From Calothrix sp. C42_A2020_038 (lineage in GTDB: Bacteria; Cyanobacteriota; Cyanobacteriia; Cyanobacteriales; Nostocaceae), in NCBI GenBank assembly GCA_015272395.1, contig JACYLQ010000027.1, forward strand, positions 186,001 through 250,000: a stretch of 64,000 nt of DNA. The letters run 5' to 3'. Shown here piece after piece: positions 19,891 through 29,005 of this stretch. Made by a program: the position numbers and the translations under genes. Below the pieces are notes generated by a model. That model saw nothing but the letters and a program-made list of their open reading frames with translations, ran no database searches and was not told where the DNA came from. The first letter of the stretch is position 1; each line of letters begins with the position of its first letter.

Positions 19891-21435
19891 TCAAGTACTA
19901 ACTAATACTTTTGCTTTGGCGCCGAAATGCGTTATTAGCAATTCGCGCAGCACTGGCTGCAAGTCTTCACAGGGAACGGCTTTGGTTACGCAAGTTCCTA
20001 AGCGCGCGTCTTTGCCGACTGTACCACCCATGAAAATATCAACACCTTCAACGGGTTTGCCATTTTTACGTGCTTTGGTTCCCATCAAACCGATATCGGC
20101 TACTTGAGGTTGTCCGCACGAGTTTGGACACCCTGTCCAATGAATGCGTACTGGACGAGTCATTTCTAACTCAGATTCCAAAGCTTTTACTATCGTTAAC
20201 GCACGGTTTTTAGTCTCTATTAAGGCAAAGTTACAAAATTGGGCGCCTGTACAAGAAACCAAAGAGCGTGTGAGTGATTCAGGATTAATTTTAAACTTTG
20301 CTAACAGAGGTTCTGTAAAAAATGATGCCAAATATGAATCAGGAATATTAGGGATAACTATATTCTGTTCAACAGTGAGTCTAAGCTCACCACTGCCATA
20401 AACCTCAGCGATACGGGCAATTTCAAACATGTCTTCAGCATGTAAACGCCCTACTGGAATATGTAAACCTACGTAGCAAAACCCAGCTTGTTTTTGTCTG
20501 TGTATACCAACATGGTCACGCTTTTCCCAGTTAATTTCATCATGTTCAGCTGCTTTTAAAAGCGATTTACCCAACCTTAACTCAACTTTAGTACGAAATT
20601 TATCCAAACCCCACTCATCAATTAGCCACATTAAACGTGCTTTTTGACGGTTGGCACGTAAACCATTATCACGAAAAACCTCTAAAATCGCACGGCACAC
20701 AGCTACCACCTCTTCGGGAGCAACCCATGCATCTAAAGGAATTGCAGCATTACATCGTTTCGCAGAGAAAAACCCACCAACCAAAATATTAAAACCAAAG
20801 GTTGCGTTTTTGAATGCGGGAACGAATGCCAAATCATTAATTTCTGCATGAACGGAATTATCCCGTCCTCCTGTAACCGCAATATTAAATTTGCGTGGAA
20901 GATTACTAAATTCAGCGTTACCTTGTCCGTTATTAGTTATCATTGCCTGGATCTGTTCGACCAACTCGCGCGTGTCAAACAATTCCGAAGCATCTAATCC
21001 TGCAAGTGGGTCGCCTGTAATATTACGAACATTATCCATTCCAGATTGAACACTTGTTAACCCAACTTGCTCAAATCGATTGAAAATCTCTGGTAAATCT
21101 TCTATCCGGATACCTCGCAACTGAATATTTTGTCTGGTGGTGATATCGGCAGAACCATCATTACCGTAACGCTGCACCACTTCAGCCAAAACCCGCATCT
21201 GGGAAGAGTTAAGAATACCATTCGGCATCCGTAACCTAATCATGAATTTACCAGGTGTAACTGGGCGAAAAAAAACACCCAGCCATTTGAGTCTATGGTC
21301 ACGGTCAGTTTCGTCGATCGCCTCCCAACCAGATGCAGCAAACTTTTCTATCTCTGCCTTAACGGCTAGTCCATCTTTTTCTGCTTTTAACTTCTCAAAC
21401 TTGTTTTGGCTAGTAGTAATAGTACTTGCTGTCAT
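19891..21435 (-). CDS. nirA: ferredoxin-nitrite reductase
   Basis: 514-residue siroheme/[4Fe-4S] enzyme that reduces nitrite to ammonium with six electrons from ferredoxin. The cluster ligands are in the expected C-x5-C ... C-x3-C spacing: C395 and C401 (SCTGAQFCNFAL), then C436 and C440 (WTGCPNSCGQPQ). Two half-domain repeats typical of the family are visible (LRMPNGILNSSQMRVLAE and IPVGRLHAEDMFEIARIAE). ATG start. It is the first gene of the operon and is preceded by a canonical NtcA-activated promoter (21607-21648), giving an untranslated leader of roughly 160 bases. Confidence 0.97.
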   Translation of the reverse strand: MTASTITTSQNKFEKLKAEKDGLAVKAEIEKFAASGWEAIDETDRDHRLKWLGVFFRPVTPGKFMIRLRMPNGILNSSQMRVLAEVVQRYGNDGSADITTRQNIQLRGIRIEDLPEIFNRFEQVGLTSVQSGMDNVRNITGDPLAGLDASELFDTRELVEQIQAMITNNGQGNAEFSNLPRKFNIAVTGGRDNSVHAEINDLAFVPAFKNATFGFNILVGGFFSAKRCNAAIPLDAWVAPEEVVAVCRAILEVFRDNGLRANRQKARLMWLIDEWGLDKFRTKVELRLGKSLLKAAEHDEINWEKRDHVGIHRQKQAGFCYVGLHIPVGRLHAEDMFEIARIAEVYGSGELRLTVEQNIVIPNIPDSYLASFFTEPLLAKFKINPESLTRSLVSCTGAQFCNFALIETKNRALTIVKALESELEMTRPVRIHWTGCPNSCGQPQVADIGLMGTKARKNGKPVEGVDIFMGGTVGKDARLGTCVTKAVPCEDLQPVLRELLITHFGAKAKVLVST

Positions 21436-21606
21436 AAATGCTTTACTCGTTGCAATTTGCGGTGACGATGGCTGAAGATTATAAAATACAGAATCTACTT
21501 AACAAGATTCACAACGAGATAGAGGATAATAGTTGATATTACCTTCTGTCGCTTGTAAATTTGTTAACAAGGTCTGGGTATTGGGTTGTAATAATTCACA
21601 TAACTT

Positions 21607-21648
21607 AAGTTAGATTTGACTCAAACTAAAAATCGTATAAATTGTTAC
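21607..21648 (-). promoter_or_regulatory. NtcA-activated promoter of nirA
   Basis: The box GTATAAATTGTTAC (21635-21648) is an exact GTA-N8-TAC NtcA site. On the minus strand it is followed by exactly 22 bases and then TAACTT (21607-21612), a TAN3T -10 box. This spacing is the established architecture of NtcA class II promoters in nitrogen-regulated cyanobacterial genes, so nirA and the operon should be induced when ammonium is absent. Confidence 0.9.
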
Positions 21649-21790
21649 GAAATTTTCAAAAGAATGCGAAAATGCGATGATATCTATGTAACATCTGCAT
21701 AAATAGAATAGTCATGGAGGATTGTTTAATATTTAGTAAGAGGTAGGTAGGAATTAAGGAGATTGACTAAATTTTCTAGCTGAATTCCGA

Positions 21791-23056
21791 ATGCACAACT
21801 CACAAGTTTTACTCAAAGTGGATAATATCAACCGACTTCTAGCACAAGCACTCATCGCGCGCGATGCTGCTGATTGGTCATCCTTAAATCAGTATCTACA
21901 GCAGTTGACTCTGGAAAATAGTTTAAATCATCCTAAAATCTTTGAACATCAAGATTTGTTATTAGAATTAGCGCTTTTGATTTTGGAATTTGGTGATTTC
22001 CAGCAGCGTTGGGAGGTGACTAAAGTATTTACCTGTTTAGGAAGTGTTGCGATTCCTGCGCTGATTGAAATCTTGTCTGATGATACAGCCGACTATGAGT
22101 TACGTTGGTACGCAGTGCGAATTTTGGGAAAACTCAAAAATACTGAAGCAATTCCTATACTCATAGAATTAATTCAAAATGACGACGATGAAGAATTGCG
22201 ATCAATGGCTAGTGTCGCATTGGGGCAATTGGGGTCAAAAGCAATTTTGTCGCTTTCGCAGATGCTAGAACAGGAGAATACACGTTTATTGGCTACCCAA
22301 GCCCTATGTTACATTCGTACTAAAGAGATTATCTTACCTCTTTTGAGTGTTACTTTGGACTCCCAAGTTGGTGTGCGTGCAGCAGCTATCGAAGCATTGA
22401 GTAGTTTTCAAGACCCGCGCGTTTTACCAGCACTTTTACGCGCTCTAAATGATACTGATGCCCAAGTTAGACGCGAAGCTGTTCAAGGTTTAGGTTTTCG
22501 TCGCGATTTAAATAACTCAGATGTGGTGACACTTTTACAACCTAAACTTTACGACTTTGATTTAGGAGTCGCTTGTGCGGCAGCTGTTTCTCTATCACGG
22601 ATTGGTGGTGATATTGCGGCAAGCCAATTGTATCACTTATTAGTATCGCAGGCGCCTTTAAAGCTGCAAATTGAAGCGATTCGCGCGCTTTCTTGGATTG
22701 GCAATGCTTTTAGCTTAGAATTATTAAGAAAAGCACTTTACCAAATCCAATCACCCATGTTGTGCGAACAAATTGTAGTTGTTTTGGGTAGGGTTCAGCA
22801 GTTATCTTTAGCTCGTAAAGCTGCCGATATTTTGTTAGAAATATTACATCAACATCCAGGTCGTTCTGTGAGCTGCATTAGAAGTGCAATCGCTTTATCT
22901 CTAGGGCAACTAGGTCTTGTTGATACAGTTGAAGCTTTAACTTTACTTCTTGCTGATAGCAGTACACAAGTGCGCTTACATGCTTTAGCTGCTTTGAAAA
23001 ATTTGGCGCCTGAAAAAGATTGGGAGAACCCAACATTTACCCAAAAATCCTCATGA
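21791..23056 (+). CDS. HEAT-repeat protein, NirB-like
   Basis: 421 residues made of tandem HEAT (PBS-lyase-like) helical repeats from about residue 75 onward: AIPALIEILSDDTADYELRW, AIPILIELIQNDDDEELRSM, VLPALLRALNDTDAQVRREA, VEALTLLLADSSTQVRLHAL. Divergent from nirA, with ntcB downstream, it matches the position of nirB in cyanobacteria. There its product is needed for full nitrite reductase activity at high nitrate and is thought to help NirA maturation. HEAT proteins are also phycobilin lyases, so the assignment rests on context. A strong hairpin follows at 23087. Confidence 0.8.
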   Translation: MHNSQVLLKVDNINRLLAQALIARDAADWSSLNQYLQQLTLENSLNHPKIFEHQDLLLELALLILEFGDFQQRWEVTKVFTCLGSVAIPALIEILSDDTADYELRWYAVRILGKLKNTEAIPILIELIQNDDDEELRSMASVALGQLGSKAILSLSQMLEQENTRLLATQALCYIRTKEIILPLLSVTLDSQVGVRAAAIEALSSFQDPRVLPALLRALNDTDAQVRREAVQGLGFRRDLNNSDVVTLLQPKLYDFDLGVACAAAVSLSRIGGDIAASQLYHLLVSQAPLKLQIEAIRALSWIGNAFSLELLRKALYQIQSPMLCEQIVVVLGRVQQLSLARKAADILLEILHQHPGRSVSCIRSAIALSLGQLGLVDTVEALTLLLADSSTQVRLHALAALKNLAPEKDWENPTFTQKSS

Positions 23057-23086
23057 TAGTTTATGTATAGAAAATCACTTTACTAA

Positions 23087-23124
23087 TTCCTAGAGGATAT
23101 ATTCACATTTTTATCCTCTAGGAA
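23087..23124 (+). terminator. hairpin after the NirB-like gene
   Basis: Perfect 13-bp arms TTCCTAGAGGATA / TATCCTCTAGGAA around a 12-base loop, 30 bases after the stop codon. No long T-run follows, so termination is likely but not certain. Confidence 0.6.
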
Positions 23125-23323
23125 AATTGCTCAAATCTCTACATTGGTGTAAATGAAATATTATGAAATGTTAATTTTTTTGTCAGATGGAATTATTGTT
23201 TAAGACAATATTTAGGAATTTCTATATAGCTGGATTTCGTGAAAACTCGGTTATTTTACCCTAGCAAACGTAAATAACCCAACATGACTACTGCTGTAAA
23301 AAATAGTAGCGAGTGAGCAAGAT

Positions 23324-23365
23324 GTAACAAAATCTACTAAAAATTAACGGTAAATACGTTAAGTT
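23324..23365 (+). promoter_or_regulatory. NtcA-activated promoter of ntcB
   Basis: GTAACAAAATCTAC (23324-23337) is an exact GTA-N8-TAC box. It is followed by 22 bases and TAAGTT (23360-23365), a TAN3T -10 box, so the spacing equals that at nirA. The expected transcription start lies about 30 bases before the ntcB ATG. Confidence 0.88.
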
Positions 23366-23402
23366 GATGAAAGGCACAAATGTAATTCAGGCTACATAAA
23401 CG

Positions 23403-24368
23403 ATGCGACTAGAGCAGTTGCAAGCTTTTCTGGCTATTGCCGAAGCAGGTAGTTTTCAAGGGGCAGCGCGTAAGTGCGGTGTCACGCAATCGACTATTAG
23501 CCGCCAAATTCAGGCGCTAGAAGCTGACTTGGGGTGTGAACTTTTTCATCGTACAAGTCAGGCAAAGTTAACACTTGCGGGTGAGCGGTTATTGCCGCGC
23601 GCACGTAAAATTTCTGCGGAATGGCAAAGTGCGATGCAGGAAATAAGTGATTTAGTCTGTGGTAAGCAACCAGAACTATGTGTCGCAGCAATTCATTCGC
23701 TGTGTGCTTATTACTTGCCGCCAGTATTACAGCAATTTTGCCATGATTATCCGGATGTACAATTACGGGTGACATCGTTAGGAAGTGACCGGGCATTGAA
23801 AGTTCTTAAAGATGGGTTGGTTGACTTAGCAATTGTCATGAACAATCGTTTCTTGACTACAGGTCGCGAAATGATTGTAGAAACTCTTTACGAGGAACCA
23901 ATTGAGGTTTTGCTTGCAGCGAATCATCCTTTGGCACAACATGAGAGCATTTCTTGGTCGGAGTTAATCAATTATCCCCAAGTTGTTTTTAAAGACGGCT
24001 ACGGAATGCAAAGGTTAGTACAGGATAAATTTGAACGTTTAGAAGCAACTTTACAAGCTGCTTTAGAGGTAAACACGCTCGATGCTTTTAGAGGTGTGGT
24101 TAGACAAGGTGAATTTATTGCGCTACTACCCTACTCTGCTTTGGTTGAGGCGCGCAATGACCCTACCCTTGCAGTTCGTGCCATTAACAATCACGATAGC
24201 ATTTTACCTGATTCAAACTTGACTCGTAGAGTTGTGATGGTGACTACCAATGACCGCTTGCAAATTCCTCCAATTCAACATTTCTGGCAACTAGTGCGTC
24301 AACACATACCGCCTAAGTTCGATTTGGACATGCAAAACGCAAGTTACAGCAAATTTCAAGTTGGTTAA
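23403..24368 (+). CDS. ntcB: LysR-family activator of nitrate assimilation NtcB
   Basis: 321 residues. An N-terminal winged helix-turn-helix (MRLEQLQAFLAIAEAGSFQG, then CGVTQSTISRQIQALEADLG) and a LysR co-inducer domain (about 90-300). Its place between the NirB-like gene and cnaT, opposite the nir operon, and its own NtcA-type promoter identify it as NtcB, which boosts nir operon expression in response to nitrite/nitrate. The last seven codons (YSKFQVG) and the stop codon lie inside an inverted-repeat element at 24344-24454, so the native C-terminus was probably altered by that insertion. Confidence 0.93.
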   Translation: MRLEQLQAFLAIAEAGSFQGAARKCGVTQSTISRQIQALEADLGCELFHRTSQAKLTLAGERLLPRARKISAEWQSAMQEISDLVCGKQPELCVAAIHSLCAYYLPPVLQQFCHDYPDVQLRVTSLGSDRALKVLKDGLVDLAIVMNNRFLTTGREMIVETLYEEPIEVLLAANHPLAQHESISWSELINYPQVVFKDGYGMQRLVQDKFERLEATLQAALEVNTLDAFRGVVRQGEFIALLPYSALVEARNDPTLAVRAINNHDSILPDSNLTRRVVMVTTNDRLQIPPIQHFWQLVRQHIPPKFDLDMQNASYSKFQVG

Positions 24369-24454
24369 ATACAGCCGAGCAGGCACTCTCTGCCCACTCC
24401 ACAACAGTTTGATTTTAGTCTATGTACAAGAGCGCAACCTAAAAATTGCTGTAA
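24344..24454. mobile_element. MITE-like element overlapping the ntcB 3' end
   Basis: 111 bp with terminal inverted repeats TTACAGCAAATTT and AAAAATTGCTGTAA, and an inner GGCA/TGCC hairpin. A second copy at 45681-45780 shares the ends and the internal block CCACTCCACAACAGTTTGAT. It has no coding capacity of its own, consistent with a non-autonomous element moved by a transposase encoded elsewhere. Confidence 0.65.
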
Positions 24455-24523
24455 ATTATTGGTTACTAGTTTCGCTAATAATTAAGTAACAAGTAGCAAA
24501 CGACAGATCACAATGAGCTAACA

Positions 24524-25624
24524 ATGAGCAGTAAATTTCGGGAATTCTTAAAAAAGGTAGGCAGTGGTAACCATACTTCTGTCCCTTTAACTCGTGCTGA
24601 GGCTGCTACTGCTACTAAGATGATGTTATTAGAGGAAGCAACACCAGTACAAATCGGTGCATTTATGATCGCTCACCGGATCAGGCGCCCGACGGGTGAA
24701 GAGTTAGCAGGAATGTTGGATGCATATGATGAACTTGGACCAAAGCTTAAACCAATTGCATCGCAGCGACAAGTGATAGTCTTAGGTATACCTTACGACG
24801 GTCGTACTCGCACTGCTCCAATTAGTCCTATTACTGTTTTACTGCTTGCAGCAGCAGGACAACCTGTTGTTATACATGGTGGAAACCGTCTACCAACTAA
24901 ATATGGTTTACCCTTAGTTGAGATTTGGCAAGGATTGGGAGTTGACTGGACACAGATATCGCTTGAAATGACCCAACAGGTATTTGAACAAACGAATCTT
25001 GCTCTAATCTACACACCTAAGCATTTTCCCTTGACTAATTCTATATGGGAATACCGCGACCAGCTAGGTAAAAGACCCCCGTTTGCCACTATGGAATTAA
25101 TATGGAATCCTTATGCAGGGGATGCTCATATTATTTCTGGCTTCGTTCATCCTCCAACTGAAGGAATGTTTCAGACCGCTCTAGAATTGAAAGGTATAAC
25201 TAAATTTACCACTATTAAAGGGTTAGAAGGTAGCTGTGACTTGCCACGCGACCGTACAGCAATAATTGGTTTAGGGTCTAAAAGTTTCGATGACGAGTCG
25301 GTAGGATTAGAAAGTGCAACACTAGAAAGATTGCTTTTAGCCCCTCGCGAATACAACTTGACAATGCATGATGTACCGTTAAAAACTGCGGAAGAATTAA
25401 TTTTAGAAATGAAAGCAACACTTGCAGGTAAATCTTCTGAACTGATGCAAAGCGCATTGTGGAATGGAGGTTTTTATTTATGGCGCAGTGGTTTATGTCA
25501 GGATATGAAGTCAGGTATTGCTAAAGCTGAAGAAATTCTGTGCAGTGGAGCAGTTTCAAAAAAACTCGAAGATGTTTCTCGTTTAATCACTACGCTATCG
25601 CAAAATATTTTTCAGCCAGCATGA
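24524..25624 (+). CDS. cnaT: CnaT, anthranilate phosphoribosyltransferase-like protein
   Basis: 366 residues related to the TrpD/TrpD2 glycosyltransferase fold: N-terminal helical domain (FREFLKKVGSGNHTSVPLTR), then QVIVLGIPYDGRTRT and VVIHGGNRLPTKYG in place of the usual glycine-rich phosphoribosyl loop. Position after ntcB beside the nir cluster matches cnaT, which in Anabaena is required for nir operon expression although its reaction is unknown. Its role in tryptophan synthesis is therefore unlikely. ATG start; the stop overlaps a small ATG-started frame (ATGA). Confidence 0.87.
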   Translation: MSSKFREFLKKVGSGNHTSVPLTRAEAATATKMMLLEEATPVQIGAFMIAHRIRRPTGEELAGMLDAYDELGPKLKPIASQRQVIVLGIPYDGRTRTAPISPITVLLLAAAGQPVVIHGGNRLPTKYGLPLVEIWQGLGVDWTQISLEMTQQVFEQTNLALIYTPKHFPLTNSIWEYRDQLGKRPPFATMELIWNPYAGDAHIISGFVHPPTEGMFQTALELKGITKFTTIKGLEGSCDLPRDRTAIIGLGSKSFDDESVGLESATLERLLLAPREYNLTMHDVPLKTAEELILEMKATLAGKSSELMQSALWNGGFYLWRSGLCQDMKSGIAKAEEILCSGAVSKKLEDVSRLITTLSQNIFQPA

Positions 25625-25770
25625 AAAATATTCCTACAGATAACAGTAACAAATGTCCACAAATTGTGGAAATCTCGCAGTTGGCATCTTACGAATATCA
25701 TCAAAACTTGACCCAAATCTTATTACCTTACTTTAGTTTAGTTAGTTTCGGGGCTGCTAATAGTTTATGA
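25621..25770 (+). CDS. possible small protein coupled to cnaT
   Basis: 49 codons starting with ATG in an ATGA overlap with the cnaT stop, so translation could be coupled. The product (begins MKNIPTDNSNKCPQIVE) resembles nothing I recognise. Its 3' end overlaps the convergent metallo-beta-lactamase-fold gene by 6 bases. It may be chance. Confidence 0.3.
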   Translation: MKNIPTDNSNKCPQIVEISQLASYEYHQNLTQILLPYFSLVSFGAANSL

Positions 25771-26673
25771 TTCTTCCACTTTTATAACCAATCCTTCGCG
25801 CGCTAACACAGCTTCTGGGAAAACTGATTTAATCTTGGCTTCTACTCCATCTAGAAAATCATCATCGTCATCAGGATGATGGTGTGAAATTGCTAAACGT
25901 TTGACTCCACTTTTATTTGCTAAATCAACTGCTGCTTGCCAAGGTAAACCATCAAAATGATGCTTTCGTGGTGTTAGTTCAGTGTAAGTTGCATTCGCAA
26001 TCAATAAATCCGCATCCTGTACGAGGTCGATAATGTTTGCTAGTTCAAATTCATCAAAACACTTACTTAAATCTGTAACATAAGCAACACTATACTTCTG
26101 CCAAGTAATTCGATACCCAATCGATTTCTGATTTTGGTTGATTAAAGCGGTAGTAATCGTCACATCATCAAGGGTGATTAGCTGATTGGGAGTGAGATAG
26201 CAAAATACTAACTCCGATTGCATCACCTGCAACGGGTAAGGAAAATGTGGTTGTAGCATTTGGTCTCCCAAACACTGTTTAATCGAGGCGCCGTTCGAGG
26301 CAGCACTGCCATAAATGTAAAGATTATTGTTAGGAACAAATGCAGGAGCAAAAAACGGAAATCCTTGAATGCGATTAGATTGAGAATTGGTAAAAAATAA
26401 ATGTGCTTCTATAGGATGCTCAAGAAGTTGCAAATTTTTACCCAAGGTTCGCAGACCAGTACCACCATCAAAGATTAAATGCTTACTGGCTACAAACATT
26501 TCAACACAAGCAGTATTTCCCCCATAACGACTGGTACTATAACCAGGTGTCGGGATTAATCCTCTTACACCCCAAAATCTGACGGCAAAATCCCCTAAAG
26601 CTTTCGAGTACAGACTATTCTCTGCTTCGTCAGTTAGGGAACTTTGAGTATGTGACAACTCAAAATTAGACAT
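25765..26673 (-). CDS. metallo-beta-lactamase-fold protein with lost metal ligands
   Basis: 302 residues clearly of the cyanobacterial MBL-fold hydrolase type (VRFWGVRGLIPTPG, RYGGNTACVEM, FDGGTGLRTLG, IQGFPFFAPAF). The metal-binding H-x-H-x-D-H motif expected just before IQGFPFF is replaced by N96-S-Q98-S-N100-R101, and the later His/Asp motif reads SHHHPDDDDD (263-272). All four first-motif ligands are missing, so hydrolysis is unlikely; a binding or regulatory role is more plausible. The gene lies 12 bases after panD on the same strand, so the two are probably co-transcribed. Confidence 0.85.
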   Translation of the reverse strand: MSNFELSHTQSSLTDEAENSLYSKALGDFAVRFWGVRGLIPTPGYSTSRYGGNTACVEMFVASKHLIFDGGTGLRTLGKNLQLLEHPIEAHLFFTNSQSNRIQGFPFFAPAFVPNNNLYIYGSAASNGASIKQCLGDQMLQPHFPYPLQVMQSELVFCYLTPNQLITLDDVTITTALINQNQKSIGYRITWQKYSVAYVTDLSKCFDEFELANIIDLVQDADLLIANATYTELTPRKHHFDGLPWQAAVDLANKSGVKRLAISHHHPDDDDDFLDGVEAKIKSVFPEAVLAREGLVIKVEES

Positions 26674-26685
26674 TTTAGTGTTCAG

Positions 26686-27069
26686 TTAGGTCTGACTGAG
26701 CAGGTCATCGTAGTGTCGCACTTCTAAAAGTCGATTATTTTCGTCTACGAGTATAACTTTAGGAGAGTAACTTTTTAGCTCATCCGTTGTAAACTGCCCG
26801 TAAGACATTATAATCAAGCGATCCCCTGAAATGCCTAGACGTGCCGCAGCCCCATTTAATTCTATTGCTCCTGAATTTGCTGGCGCCGGAATTGCATAAG
26901 TCGTGAAACGTTCACCGTTATTGATGTTGACAACTTGTACCTGCTCGTAAGGTAAAATACCTGACTTATCTAATAATACTTGGTCAATACTAATACTGCC
27001 TACGTAATTTATATTAGCTGCCGTCAGGGTGCAGTTATGAATCTTGGCTAAAAGAATTGTACGGTACAT
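26686..27069 (-). CDS. panD: aspartate 1-decarboxylase
   Basis: 127 residues, full length. It converts aspartate to beta-alanine for pantothenate and coenzyme A. The self-cleavage site Gly24-Ser25 (NYVGSISID) that produces the pyruvoyl group is intact, as are [11 protein letters not shown] and [23 protein letters not shown] start. First gene of a probable two-gene unit with the MBL-fold gene. Confidence 0.95.
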   Translation of the reverse strand: MYRTILLAKIHNCTLTAANINYVGSISIDQVLLDKSGILPYEQVQVVNINNGERFTTYAIPAPANSGAIELNGAAARLGISGDRLIIMSYGQFTTDELKSYSPKVILVDENNRLLEVRHYDDLLSQT

Positions 27070-27272
27070 TTTAAGAAGCTAGGAGTTAATAGTTAGGATG
27101 CGCGGGGTAGAGACACTCCGAACAGAGCATGTACAAAATTATAAGTATAGGCAGGCTTTTACAAGGAAGGCGCCTCTATCCCTCTCACATCTTCCAATTT
27201 ATAACTTGATGACCAAGGTGACATCCAAGAGTTCTCTACAACTCCACACCTCCTAACTTCTAACTCCTAACT
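27070..27272. repeat. degenerate heptamer repeats between ppa and panD
   Basis: Contains GGAGTTAATAGTTAGGA on the left and ACACCTCCTAACTTCTAACT on the right, complementary repeat arrays of the same style as at 17349-17443, plus a GGCGCC site. No gene. Confidence 0.5.
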
Positions 27273-27785
27273 TTACTTGGCACCAGCTTTAATACACTTA
27301 TCAACCAGAGGTTGAACTTGCTCCACATCTTGCCAACCAAGAATTTCAGTCACCTTCTTTTCTAAATTTTTATAACTGCGAAAAAATTCGGCAATCTCAT
27401 CAAGCTTGTGTGGAGCAAGGTCTTTGAGAGATTTAACGTGAGCATAGCGAGGGTCTTTGTCGGGAACGCAAAGAATTTTCTCATCGCGATCTCCACCATC
27501 AATCATCTCTAACATCCCAATTGGTCGTGCAGCAATGATACATCCTGGAAAAGTTGGTTCATCCATAATCACCATTCCATCCAATGGATCGCCATCATCT
27601 GCCAAAGTATTTGGCACAAAACCGTAATCGTATGGATATTGCACCGAAGAATAAAGCACACGGTCTAAAGCGAAAGCATTCAAATCCTTATCAAATTCGT
27701 ATTTATTTTTACTCCCGCCAGTAATTTCAATCAAGACATTGATGATACCGGGTTTCGGTTGGGCTGGAATACGGGACAAATCCAC
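27273..27785 (-). CDS. ppa: inorganic pyrophosphatase
   Basis: 170 residues of the soluble family I pyrophosphatase, which hydrolyses pyrophosphate to phosphate in the cytoplasm. Conserved signatures: [23 protein letters not shown], and the metal-binding [11 protein letters not shown], followed by [12 protein letters not shown] and [12 protein letters not shown] start. Single gene with its own surroundings; a terminator for the upstream small gene lies at 27820-27845. Confidence 0.96.
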   Translation of the reverse strand: MDLSRIPAQPKPGIINVLIEITGGSKNKYEFDKDLNAFALDRVLYSSVQYPYDYGFVPNTLADDGDPLDGMVIMDEPTFPGCIIAARPIGMLEMIDGGDRDEKILCVPDKDPRYAHVKSLKDLAPHKLDEIAEFFRSYKNLEKKVTEILGWQDVEQVQPLVDKCIKAGAK

Positions 27786-27819
27786 AACAAATCTCCTGAG
27801 TTATGCAAACACAAACAAA

Positions 27820-27845
27820 ACGGGTAGCTCAAAAACGCTACCCGT
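27820..27845 (-). terminator. rho-independent terminator of the small membrane protein gene
   Basis: On the minus strand: ACGGGTAGC, 8-base loop, GCTACCCGT, then TTTTGTTTGT. It lies between the 68-residue gene and ppa. Confidence 0.75.
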
Positions 27846-27897
27846 AGTAAATTTTAAAGCTAATATTGTCCTTTTGTTGACTGTTTTTCAACCACAT

Positions 27898-28104
27898 TTA
27901 CTCTTGACTATTAAGATAGTTTTGATTTTGTGGTAATCTTGATGTAATTGGTTGCGGAGTACGGATTTCAACATCACTTGATGAATAATGAGCAATCACA
28001 AACAAGGGTAATGCTAAAGTTAAAATTGCGATAAAAGTTCCCACAATATCTGCCAAACGATGAGAAGACGTATCAGCATTAGCAGACTGGCTATTAGAAT
28101 TCAT
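27898..28104 (-). CDS. small single-pass membrane protein, unknown
   Basis: 68 residues starting at ATG: hydrophilic head, one membrane segment ([19 protein letters not shown], about 20-39) and a polar tail with [10 protein letters not shown]. No recognised family. No obvious ribosome binding site, but a good terminator follows it, which argues for a real transcript. Confidence 0.55.
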   Translation of the reverse strand: MNSNSQSANADTSSHRLADIVGTFIAILTLALPLFVIAHYSSSDVEIRTPQPITSRLPQNQNYLNSQE

Positions 28105-29005
28105 AAAAAATCAAAATGTGACATCATTTCACTAACTCTCAAACTAGAGAGCCTTGATATTATTTTAACTAATATCTGACTCTGCATTATTTCGTATCTG
28201 AGATAGTTTTAGCTCTTTCATATTATATTCTGTATAAAAATTTTTACACTTCATTTTCCAAATATACTCACAAAATTTCTATTTTGTACTTTAATTTGGT
28301 TATACATACTGACATCTACACATCTTAGAATCCTATAATTAGTATTTACTAATTAAATGCTTGTGACAGCATTAAAATTGACACTTATCTTACATGTATT
28401 TATTTTAATTCGGAAAATCAATATTAGCAACATGAACTCTGTTTCCCTTTGATCTCAAACCTTTGAGTGCCTAAATACTATTCCTAGTTCTGGGAACTGA
28501 TGACTATTACAAATGAGAAAAAAGTAACTGAATAAACACTGAGGTGACAAACTCTTAATTTCACTCAAATAAGTACTTATACTTAAACGAAAAGACGCTT
28601 GTGTTCACAAACTCAAAAAAGCTTTATAGATACTAAGCAGTACGAGTAAATACAGGTAAAAGCCTGGTGATTACGAATAATTATCTGTTGATTAAAGTCA
28701 ACAAAACTTAAAATTCAACAAAAATCAAATTTTTTCTCAAAATGCACTATTTGAATAATTGAGCAATCCTTCTCAAGATAGATAATTATCTTTCGCTGTT
28801 GACTGCACTATTTGACTTGGTTAGTGTGATTAATCCTAATTTTATTTTAATAAAACAATGAAAAAAACCGCCACTAAATTAGGTAGGGCGGTCTGGTTAA
28901 GCAATCGGAGGGTATTAATAGCTTACTCTGCTAACTAATGAAATTGTTGTAGCCAAGTTTGCACTTACAAACTTTGGACTAAATTAGCCCAAGGTTGAAA
29001 GCTAT
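28105..29005. other. long AT-rich intergenic region
   Basis: About 900 bases with only very short open frames. Apart from the terminator at 28867-28892 I see no RNA gene or repeat that can be named. Confidence 0.5.
28867..28892 (-). terminator. rho-independent terminator downstream of the DUF362 gene
   Basis: Minus-strand ACCGCC ... GGCGGT stem followed by TTTTTTTC, about 115 bases after the DUF362 stop codon. Confidence 0.75.
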
